From positions 446,274 through 510,273 of the forward strand of contig JAGFNQ010000869.1 of the NCBI GenBank assembly GCA_024364735.1: DNA of 64,000 nt, written 5' to 3'. Below are positions 55,204 through 64,000 of the stretch, one piece after another. The notes beneath the pieces were generated by a model, which saw only the letters and a program-made list of their open reading frames with translations, was not told the origin of the DNA and did no database searches. This DNA is from Boesenbergia rotunda (Eukaryota > Streptophyta > Magnoliopsida > Zingiberales > Zingiberaceae). Each line of letters opens with the position of its first letter. Position 1 is the first letter of the stretch. Both the position numbers and the translations under genes were made by a program.

Positions 55204-55528
55204 CTGTCTCCCAACGACCATCTCATAGTCGTATCGTTTGGTACGAATTATAACTTGGCCAATCACAAAGATCGAGCCTTGTAATTCTCCTAACTAAACA
55301 ACCACGGAAAAATGACGAATGGATCGTCGGTTTTTGTGTTTATAATCGGGGTCTAATTAATTAATTATTATCTATGATTATCAACAACCAAAACAATTAA
55401 TTAATACATAAAATGACGAGACAAGAAACAAGGAACCAAAGGAAGAGAGTTATACCTTCCTTTACCTCGTAGCCTTCTACCTTATGTCCCTTCCCTCTTG
55501 GACGTCGTGTGGGCAACGATCTATCGGG
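55204..55528 (-). repeat. Copia LTR fragment, minus orientation
   Basis: An inverted piece of the same LTR family (matches 20220-20560), joined end to end with the plus-oriented piece before it. It breaks off at about 55528, where a second minus-oriented LTR starts. Confidence 0.6.
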
Positions 55529-57371
55529 TATGGTTTGGCGGGTTTCCTTAGCGAATACCTAGTCAATCCGAGAGACCTCTCCACGACTACGGATTAAAAA
55601 TTAATCCGAGTGGAGACCCGTCTCCCATAGACCGTCTCGTACCGTATCGAACGATCCAAATTATAACTTAGCCAATTACCAAAATTGGCCTTGTAATTTG
55701 CTTGATCGTTCGACCGCGGAAAAGACGACGAGTTGATCGCCGACTTTTGTGTTTATGGTTGGGGTCCAGTTAAGAATTTATTCATCATATTTCACGATAA
55801 AAATAATAAATTCTCAAACATAAAATAATGAGGCATATGACCATGGCACAAAATCGACATAAGGAAATACAAAGGAGCGTAGGGAAAGATATACCTTTCC
55901 GATAACCTCACGATCTTCTACCTTATGTCCCTCCCTTCGCGGACGTCATGTGGGCGACGATCTACTGCGATTCGAGATCACCAAGAGCACCAAACAATCC
56001 TATCTTCTAACCGGTCAAAACCCAAACCCTAGGGTTTGCGCCGCCGACCTCCTTCCCTCTCCCTTTGCGCCGCCGACCGCCGGAGCCGACTCCAAGCCCT
56101 CCGGACCAGCAGCACACCTTGAGAGGAAAACTTAGAAGACGATGAAGGAGAAGATCTCCTTCCTTTCCTACCCGACTCAAGCCTAGATGCCCTCTCCTCC
56201 TCACCTTGCAGCGCCGCCGGCCAAGGACCCGCCGCCGCCTCCTACCGGCCACCCGACCTCCCTCTCTCTCGCCGAAGATCACCACAAAGGAGAGGAGACT
56301 CTCCTCTTCTTGTCTAGTGGGGCTTAATCTCGGTGATCTTGAGGAAGAGTGGAGAAAACAAGAGTTCTCCCAACTCTTGTTGCCGTGACCTAGGAGAGAG
56401 AAGGAGAGGAGAGAAAACTAAGCTTGGGGTTGGATTAATTAGATTAAGCCTTGGTTTCTTGATCTCATAGGGTATTTATAAGTCTAAGGTAGGGACCAGG
56501 AGGAAGAGTTGGTTCTTGGCCCACTAATGTATCTAAACTCAATCCATTTATTAAGATCCATTCCAGCAAAGGATCTTAATTAAACTTCCTCACCAACCCC
56601 CATATTTTCATATGGGCTCCACATATTACGAGTCGTCCATCCCCCCATGTTTAAGATCTTGTATGCCCGATAATTAATTAAATTACTGACAATTTAAATT
56701 AATTAACTTCTGGATCCTTGATTAGTACCACTCAACCTTATCAACGTGTCGGATCAAATCCACCTGCTGGGTTTAGCACGATGAACCTTTTGAGTTCATC
56801 AAGGGGATATCATCATTCTGACTCACCAGGACACAGATTCCATCAATAATCATCGACACATCATATTATTAATATTATCTCCCAACTTACCAGGTCTATC
56901 GATCTAACAGAATAGATCTCACCCATTGATAAATTAAAGATATAATAATTAATAATATATGTCCGATATTATTTCTGGATTAAGGGATAGTCCTCCATAA
57001 TATAAACTGAGGTCCTATCCAATTATCGAGTCAGTACAAATCGGATAACCTCGGGTTTTGGTCCTGCTCGATGTACTCATAGCACACTAGTGTAGTTCTA
57101 TGGTCAAGACCAACCACACCTAACTATACTACAACCATCCCAATGGGTTGTCCAATTCCATCTCGGTTGTGGGCCTCTTATTTATACTAAGCAAGGAACT
57201 GATAACACGATCTTTCGTGTGACACCGCACACCGTGTTATCTACAATGCAAAGTAATTGGACTTCGTGTATGTACTATTATAAACAAATACCTAGTGTAG
57301 TCGTGATTCTCTTTTCATAATAAAGATGTTCATATAATAAAAGTCATGTCTTTCAGTATACACATCCTACA
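55529..57371 (-). repeat. 3' LTR of a minus-strand copia element
   Basis: Matches the solo LTR at 20135-22299. On the minus strand it starts TGTAGGATGTGTATACTG (57371), preceded by a purine tract agtgggcga and by the RNase H region, so it is the 3' LTR. The far end lacks the terminal TGTTGGA bases and starts at tatggtttggcggg. A GC-rich block at 56030-56270 gives apparent Arg-rich frames that are not called. Confidence 0.75.
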
Positions 57372-57874
57372 ATCGCCCACTTATACTTAAAGACACTGTT
57401 GTTCTCCCACTGTCATACATCTGACACCCATATCCTCCACATGCATGTCAAAAGCTTTAGATGGAAGAGCCTTAGTGAAAGGATCTGTCAGGTTGTCTTC
57501 TGATGCAATCTTGGCGACAACTACTTCTCCTCGCTTTACGATTTCTCATATCAGGTGGTTCTTGTGTTCTATGTGTTTAATCGCCTTATGGGCTCGTGGT
57601 TCCTTTGAGTTTGTAACTTCACCACTGTTATCACAAAAGATTATGATAGATCAGGGCAAACCAGGAATCACTTCCAAGTCCATGATGAAGATTCTGAGCC
57701 ATACAGCTTCCTTGGCCACCTCTGAGGCTGCCACGTATTCATCTTCCATGGTGGAGTCTGCCATGCACTTCTGCTTGACACTCCTATAGACAATGGCTCC
57801 ACCTCCAAAAGTAAACACAAACCCTGAGGTAGACTTACTCTTGTCCCTGTCTTACTGGAAATCTGAGTCTGTGT
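57372..57874 (-). pseudogene. pol: Copia RNase H fragment
   Basis: The minus strand encodes the C-terminal end of a Ty1/copia polyprotein: DKSKSTSGFVFTFGGGAIVY, SVKQKCMADSTMEDEYVAAS, IIIFCDNSGEVTNSKEPRAH, KHIEHKNHLI, then a TGA stop, EIVKRGEVVVAKI and DPFTKALPSK. The D and E residues of the RNase H active site are visible. The fragment is cut at 57874 by the next copia element. Confidence 0.85.
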
Positions 57875-60800
57875 TGTTAGTGATATGAGAGAAGTGTCCT
57901 AAGGCAATCGCCTTATGATTGTAAACATTTATTTTAATAAATGATAATTCACTATTTGAGTATACATGTTAGTGTATTTGATTGGGATCTTAAACTCATC
58001 TACTGAATGTCCGCAATACAATTCACAGCATAAGAGAATTTATGATGGGATCACAACTAGTGATTATCTCTACTTGTGTAAGTGTGAAGTATTGAAAATA
58101 TCCCTAGTCGATGAATTGATAAAAACGGACACTATCAATTCTGTTGAGACTAGCATGGGTTATTCTCTAATCAGCTGATTCTCACTGGCTGGTGACATTG
58201 GGATGTCCGGAGATAAACATGGATGCTAGTTAAGGGAACTAGTTCATTGAAGTGACTAGCTATAAAACTTCATATGGTAATCTATATAGATATGTCAATG
58301 AAGTTCTTACTGTAGCTTAAGTGCAATGTTCCTTTGACTTGCGGTGTTCAAGTCATCTTGGTCATGGAGACTTATACTTTAACATCTTAAGTAAGCATCT
58401 CCAAGGAGGTGTGGACCCAGGATGATTGGGTATAAGCCGAAGTGCCCGAAGATGTTTGAACAGCCTACAAAGGATTCACCACTCCTTGCGAGGAGATGTA
58501 TACCCAGGCCTATCGTCGGATTGTTACTCAAAGCCTCTGGCCAGAGCATATCATGTTTAGAGTATGAGTCTCTTAAATACATGAGAGTAATTAGAAATCC
58601 AAAGGACGAGAAAGACACTACTTGAGCTAGGTGTGACGTAGTCAGTCTAGTGGGGACTGACACAAACAGACCATGTCCTGAACCAAGTGGGTATAAGATG
58701 GTGAAGGGAATGGGGCACGATTCATTAGAGTTGCTGAAGAGTTTCAGAAATATTTCTGAGGTCAACCGTTGACATCGATTAATTGGGGGTCATGATGTAC
58801 TACTAGGTGCCAATCATGATCGTTCTATAATTGGTTGATTATAGACGGCCAACATAAATTGAAAGCCTATTTAGTCACACGCACTACGAGTAATCCGAGG
58901 GATTTAAAACGAGTTGAAAATTGGATTTTCCGACCAAGAGAAATAAGTCGAATCTGAATTTATCAGAGGCGCAACGGAAGCTAAAAATTGCTAAGTCTTT
59001 TGAAGGCTTATTGGGCGAATTAAATGAGTTTAATTCACGATGCGTTCGGCTCGGTTTGGCCGGCCAAAGAGGGTGTCCACCCTCTTGGTTTGGCCGGCCA
59101 ATAAAAAAGGGAAAAACCAATTTATTTGGTTTAATTAATAAAATAAATCTAGCGCGATTTGTTTTATAAAATTATGGATAAATAAATTTGTTTTCATAGA
59201 AATTAAAATAAACTTTAAATGGTTTATTTTATAAAATCAATTATGAATTGATTTTTCCATGATAAGAAAAAATTATATAATAAATTTATTCTTTTTATGA
59301 AAATTAAAATGAACCATGGATTGGTTTATTTTATTTTATAAAATCAATTATGAATTGATTTTTCCATGATAAAGAAAAATTTATATATTAAATTTATTCT
59401 TTTTATGGAGATTAAAATAAACTTTAAATGGTTTAATTTTATTTTATAAAATCTATTATGAATTGATTTTTTCATGATAAGAAAAAATTATATAATAAAT
59501 TTATTCTTTTTATGGAAATTAAAATGAACCATGGATTGGTTTATTTTATTTTATAAAATAAAAATTTAGAAAATTTTATACAAATTTTATTCCATAATTA
59601 AAAGAGAGAAGTATTTGTTTTATTATAAAGTTAGTTATAATAAAACTTGGCTTAAACAGAATAATTCATAAGAGAATATATCGGATAAATTTCTTATGAA
59701 AATTCTGTTAAGAGGGAGACTTGGCAAGGGAGAGGCAACTATATAAAGGAACCAAAGGCAAGCCTTGAATTCCAATCAATAGACTAATCAAGAGATTAAC
59801 TCTCTCCCTCTCTCTCTTATTCTCTCCCTTTCTCTTCCCCTTAGGGCCGGCACCCCTTGTTCATCCAAGGGCCGGCGCCCCTTGCTCCCATTAGGGCCGG
59901 CGCACCATCTCCCCTTCAAGGGTTGGCGTGAGCAACAACAACCAAGGAGGAGCCAAAGAAGAAGAAGAAGAAGCGGGACGCAACTCCTTCCTTTCCGGAA
60001 TTTTGATTTCGTTACTTGGTGGTTAGTTTCCTTTCTTCTCTCTTGATCTTCTAGTTGTGCCTTTAGAGAATCTAGTAGTTCTCGTCGGCACAAAACTCAT
60101 GACTTTGCGAAGTCATCCCGAAGAGAACTCGGCGTGGACGCGAATAGAGGCGGAGCTTCCAAGGGACGCTACGGTTGGATCTCGTCCCTTACTTCGAGTT
60201 ACGCGATGTACTAAGTAAATTAGTTTACTTTTCCGCAAAGTTTTAATTTATGATCATGTCCACACATCATAAGGTTGCATGCTAGATACGTGGTTAAAAT
60301 AATTTGAGAAATTATTTTATGCTAATTCTTCCGCTGCACGTAAAAATTTAAAAGTTTACGAACCCGTATCCTTGTCAACATGCACCCGGTCCCAACAGTG
60401 GTATTAGAGCCGGTTAGTGTTTGACATAATCATATAATTGTTTTGTGGAAAACTTTGTCATGATCTCAATTTTGGAAAAAAAAATTTCAATTATGGAAAC
60501 TTTCCAATTATAATAAATTTTAGATTTCGGAATTTCTACGTTTGGAAATCCTCATGAAATTTCGCAAACTTTTGAAATTTTCTAGTTTCTGAAATTTTAT
60601 AATAATTGTGAAAACTTCCCATCTTTGGAAACTTTCCAATTTTGGAAATTTTTCTATTTTAGAAATTTTCTAATTTTGGAAATATGTAAGTTTTCTTTGT
60701 ACCAGAAACTTACAATTATTCTGAAAACCTATTATGAAATCTCGTAATTTTGGGCACTTTCTTTCAAGAAAGTCTAGACAAATTTTGGGACAGTTAATTG

Positions 60801-60925
60801 ACAATTAAATTTGAATTGGTTTTTAGATTAACAACAAAATTCTTTATTTTGGATTGAGCCTCGGGGAGTCGTCCAATTTAAAGTTAGTTGTTGTAATTTA
60901 ATTTCCCAATTTTAAATGAAATTGT
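57875..60925 (+). mobile_element. Copia LTR and leader, cut by a gypsy element
   Basis: LTR 57875-60397 (TGTTAGTGATATGAG to GGTCCCAACA), followed by PBS gtggtattagagccgg at 60398 and an A/T-rich leader with many ttttggaaa repeats to 60925. A TATA box (actatataaaggaacc, about 59747) precedes a CT-rich transcript start. The five bases before it are TGTGT; the other end lies outside the window. It is inserted in the RNase H of the minus-strand copia. The leader shows no gag start before the gypsy insertion. Confidence 0.75.
59180..59570. repeat. Palindromic repeats in the copia LTR
   Basis: About four units of 100-120 bases built on aaaatcaattatgaattgattttt, itself a near-perfect palindrome, and on aaattaaaatgaaccatgga / aaattaaaataaactttaaa. 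AT-rich and non-coding. Confidence 0.75.
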
Positions 60926-61111
60926 TGTAACGCCCCAAAATTTCCATTTTTAGTTTTTAAAGTCCTTAGAATTATTTAGAAATGGTTTAGAAATATTCTA
61001 GATATTTTTAGGAATTTTTAGAGTATTTTTATGGAATTTTCCGAGTCCGTTTGGTATTTTTGGAAGAAGAAAAAGAAAAATAAAAAGCCAAAAATGGAAA
61101 AAACTGATTAA

Positions 61112-61184
61112 GGGCAGCCGGCGCTCGAACCCGCGACCACCATGAGACCAAGGGAGCGCGCGGCCAGCTGGGCTAGGTATCAAG
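61112..61184 (-). other. Antisense tRNA-like module in the Tekay LTR
   Basis: On the minus strand: tacctagcccagctggccgc (A-box/D-arm-like), then a region like an anticodon arm and gtcgcgggttcgagcgcc (T-arm/B-box-like), spaced as in a tRNA. A full acceptor stem is not evident. It lies upstream of the LTR's TATA box. Confidence 0.55.
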
Positions 61185-62984
61185 CACAGAAAAGGAAAGA
61201 AGGACAAATACTTAAGCTGCAGTTAAGTTAATCCGACCCTTAAGTATAAATAGCTAATTAAAGGGAGAAGTTTTATTTTCTCTCAAACCCTCTCCTTCCC
61301 CTAACATGCGCCGACCCCTCCTCTCCCTCTCCTCTCTTGGGCGACACCAACACCAAGCCAAGAGGGCCGGCCGAGACCCTTTCTCCAAGAGATAATACTA
61401 TATTCGAGATCCCCGCGACGAGAGGAACGCGTAGACGTGAAGAATTCTTCGAGATCTCGAGTTTCTCCCGAGTTCTAGACCTCAATCTTGGTTGTAAGTC
61501 CAAGATATCAATGTAAGTACTGCTCACCTGCAGTAAGAGGCGGTTTTTCCGCGAGAATTTCCTTTAAAAGTTTTTAGAAGAGATATTTCCTTTTTGTTTG
61601 AGTTTTTGCATGTGATCTTAGTTCATTATATGCTTATATATGTTGATTAATACCCTATGTGAGTTTAGGGTCCAAGAAAAGCTATGAGAAAAGAAAAGAA
61701 AAGATAAAGATAAGAAAAGAAAAGGCCAAGGCCTTAAGAAATCCCCAAAAGTCAAGACTTAGGGATTTTAGCACGCAAGGTGCTCCAGAAAATGCCAAGG
61801 CATTTACAGATAAGAAAGAAAAGAAAGAAAAGCTATTTTATTTTATAAGGCCAGTACCCGGCGTCCAAGGGCGTCGTTAAAGAAATCTAGGTGTCCAATT
61901 CCAAGGTCTTGGCCCTGGTAGACCAAGGTCTGCTCTATTAGGATTGGTGGCTCGCTACCCCAACCTTTTAGGGAACGCGCATGAGATGGTACTTACGTCT
62001 TCAATGGATCCAAGTGAATATTATTTTTAAGTATATGCTTTAGCAAAGTTTTCGAAAATTAAAGAAAGTTTTCAAAAAGTTAAAGAATAGCTAAAGTTTC
62101 AAGTTGAGCCAAGAAAAGTAAATTGAGATTTATTATTGCTTGAGTATGCATGTTTTGAGTTACACATGTTCTTAGTTTTCTTTCAAGCATATTAGTATCT
62201 CATATGATGTTCATATTATTCTAGAAGCATGTTTGCACATTTCGAGTTTTTGTGAGCTAAATAGTACTTACTAAGCTTTTTGCTTACTAGTTGCATTTTC
62301 CTCTTGCTGCAGATAAAGGTAAAGGCAAGCAATTCTGAAGGAAGGCGACTAGGCGGTGCTGAGCAAAGTGTGTGTGGTGGCTGATTATGGAGAGATCTTA
62401 GGCACAAGACAATTTAGTTATTTGAATTGCAATGTTTAAGTTTATTCAAATTTCAAGTTCTTGCTTATGGAGATTATAGAGTATTTGAGTTTTGGATAGT
62501 TTTACATGCTCAATTTCTTAGAGTAAAGATTCCTTGTCATTTCATTTAGCATACGTATTCTTATGTTTGCATTGGATGAGTAGAAAAGTGAGTAGTTAAA
62601 GATATTGATACTTTGTTAGAGAAAAAGGTGTTTGTGCCAAGATAGTATCAATTTCCCTTTGAATCATGTTTTATTGCTTAAGTATGTTTAGAAAAGTTGC
62701 TTTCTCATTCCATAATGCCTTGGTGATGTTATAGAACTTCGTATGATGAGTTTAAATGGTTAGAAGTCAAGATTGGTACAAACCTATTGTTAAAGTTTAT
62801 ATAAACTTGTTTAGTTTATTTTCTTCCATAAAAGTCCTAAATTTAAGTTTATGAATTCGTTTGAATGGCTAAATCGTTTAGGAAACTGATATGGAGTATA
62901 GAAATGACGTCGTAGTTTGATATGGCTCGAAATTGAAGGAATGGTGGCCTTGGACAGCAAGGGCCGAAATCTGTAAAACAGATT

Positions 62985-63034
62985 ACAGCCGTATCAGTCG
63001 ACTGCCACGTCATCAGTCGACTGATACAGGCTGT
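62985..63034. repeat. Strong stem-loop in the LTR
   Basis: The arms gtatcagtcgactg and cagtcgactgatac pair perfectly around a 9-base loop ccacgtcat. The stem extends outward through acagcc/ggctgt with a one-base bulge. Confidence 0.85.
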
Positions 63035-63560
63035 TTAAGAGGGGTAAGGTTGTTTTCGATGGGTATTGGCTATGGGATTGAGAAGAGAGTATGACATGGT
63101 ATTATTATACATGATTGCTTAAGTTAGAACATAATTGCTAGTAGAATTTAAAAGTTTAAAAGAAAAAAAAAAGATTTCCGCAATTTTCTTTAGTCATGTA
63201 TAGAAGTCAAGAAGTAGAGATAAGTAACGATCCGTCTAAGGTAAAGAGAAGGCGGGTCGCTACAGTTGGTATCAGAGCAGGTTCCATTCTCCAGCATCAC
63301 ACACACATCAGCATCAACCTTGCCGTCTTCAAGTAAGAAAGCTTTAAGTTTCAGTTTTTCTATTGCTCCTTTACTTAATTGCAGTACAGAGAAATGCTTA
63401 AGTACTACTCACATGTGCATAGAACAAGGAAGCATGTTTAATCCCTTAGTATCACGGAATCATGTTTAATCCCTAGAATGGATATCAGATTTCTAAGTAA
63501 GAAGACCAGTTTATATCTAGAGATGTAGTAGTGATTTCTTGTTTCTTTATGCATTATTAG

Positions 63561-64000
63561 ATGGCAAGAAGAGGCCGAGCTCCTAATGCTAATAACAGAA
63601 CTCCAGTTCAGGATAACAGTGAGCTTGGCACAGAACAGCCAAACCTGATGGCAGTCATTGCTCAAATGCAAGCCCAGATTACAGAACAACAGAAGACCAT
63701 CGCCACACTGATGGCGAATCAGCACCCAGTGCCCCCTACACCACCCACAGCAGGAGTGGGAACTCCAGTGGTGGCTGAAGTTCCACCAGTCCCACAGGAG
63801 ACCCCTGCCGTGAACCAAAGACAAGAAGCATACCTCGTCCAGTGGCAGAGGCTGAAACCCGAAAGCTTCTCAGGCACGACTGAGCCCTGGGATGCCCAGG
63901 CTTGGTTCAAGACTTTAGAGAGCACAATGGAGCTTCTTGACTGGCCAGAGGTTGAGAAGGTCAAATGTGCCTCCTTCTGCCTAACTGGAGATGCTCGTAT
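63561..64000 (+). CDS. gag: Chromovirus Gag, N-terminal part
   Basis: The open frame starts with ATG at 63561 (MARRGRAPNANNRTPVQDNS), about 300 bases after the LTR, and runs to the window edge without a stop. A short coiled-coil-like segment (MQAQITEQQKTIATLMANQ) and a Pro/Val-rich linker lead to the capsid domain (AYLVQWQRLKPESFSG, EPWDAQAWFKTLESTMELLD). It aligns residue by residue with the stop-ridden gag at 36399, and in three places has a Gln or other sense codon where that copy has a stop. Gag forms the particle that packages the element RNA. Confidence 0.88.
   Translation, partial: MARRGRAPNANNRTPVQDNSELGTEQPNLMAVIAQMQAQITEQQKTIATLMANQHPVPPTPPTAGVGTPVVAEVPPVPQETPAVNQRQEAYLVQWQRLKPESFSGTTEPWDAQAWFKTLESTMELLDWPEVEKVKCASFCLTGDAR

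Larger units (their letters stand above)
60926..63264 (+). repeat. 5' LTR of the partial chromovirus
   Basis: 2,339 bp. An antisense tRNA-like module (61112-61184), a TATA-like agtataaatagc (about 61243), a CT-rich leader, an aagaaaagaaaag-rich tract (61670-61830) and a strong hairpin (62985-63034) lie in order. It shares the cacctgcagta and ttactaagctttttgcttac segments with the other Tekay LTR. Confidence 0.9.
60926..64000 (+). mobile_element. Tekay-type chromovirus, 5' part (runs off the window)
   Basis: 5' LTR 60926-63264 (TGTAACGCCCC to GGGTCGCTACA), PBS ttggtatcagagcagg at 63266, then gag from 63561. It has the same family layout as the element at 33747. The candidate TSD on this side is ATTGT (60921-60925). 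The visible part has no stop or frameshift in gag, so the element may be intact. Confidence 0.88.

Noticed and set aside
56007..56388. Arg-rich frames in a GC-rich block
   Set aside because: They fall inside the copia 3' LTR, both strands are open by composition, and there is no domain.
61112..61184. Functional tRNA gene
   Set aside because: A- and B-box-like parts are visible but no full acceptor stem or convincing anticodon arm, and it lies inside an LTR; reported as tRNA-like only.

Overview
This window is nuclear DNA from a flowering plant. The evidence is a gene with eight spliced exons encoding an LHT-type amino acid transporter, Tekay/Del-type Ty3/gypsy chromoviruses, Ty1/copia elements primed from initiator-Met tRNA, a CACTA (En/Spm) transposon and tRNA-derived SINEs. 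The mix of long Tekay LTRs and long copia LTRs suggests a large repeat-rich genome, perhaps a non-grass monocot, but the lineage guess is weak. No rRNA genes, functional tRNA genes, CRISPR arrays or prokaryotic signals were seen.

Left part (1-25.1 kb). Two SINE-derived elements sit side by side with three copies of one target duplication (1107-1744). A 22.3 kb minus-strand Ty3/gypsy element (2309-24620, TSD TCCCT) then splits an unidentified minus-strand gene whose candidate exons lie on both sides. Three later insertions sit inside it, each with its own 5-bp TSD: a gag-only copia element (6147-12985, GAAAA), a 3.2 kb solo gypsy LTR that cuts the protease (14859-18088, ATAAT), and a solo copia LTR inside the gypsy 5' LTR (20135-22299, CCCCA).

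Middle (25.1-29.9 kb). This holds an array of semi-palindromic modules, a SINE with a 17-bp TSD, and the only complete host gene: an LHT1-like lysine/histidine (neutral and acidic amino acid) transporter on the minus strand (26705-28812, 8 exons, 449 codons).

Right-centre (29.9-53.9 kb). This is one 24 kb CACTA transposon with CACTACAAGAAAAAA termini. Its genes run on the minus strand: a TNPD/tnp2 transposase (48487-52006) and a TNPA/TNP1-type gene (33284-48220). The TNPA gene is broken by a 9.2 kb plus-strand Tekay chromovirus (33747-42952, TSD TGAAC) sitting in a coding exon 14 bp before a splice donor. The CACTA also carries an antisense exon of a host gene that reads as mitochondrial TIM21, and a tandemly duplicated two-exon module.

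Right end (53.9-64 kb). Rearranged copia LTR fragments lead into the 3' LTR and RNase H end of a minus-strand copia element. This is interrupted by a plus-strand copia LTR plus leader (57875-60925), itself interrupted by a Tekay element with an open gag frame running off the window (60926-64000).

Taken together, almost all the sequence is nested mobile DNA. Target duplications give the order of several insertions. The least expected signals are a string of short hairpins with one shared loop and varying stems in the copia LTRs, the hairpin-like array at 25.2-25.7 kb, antisense tRNA-like modules in the Tekay LTRs, and the TIM21-like exon inside the CACTA element.
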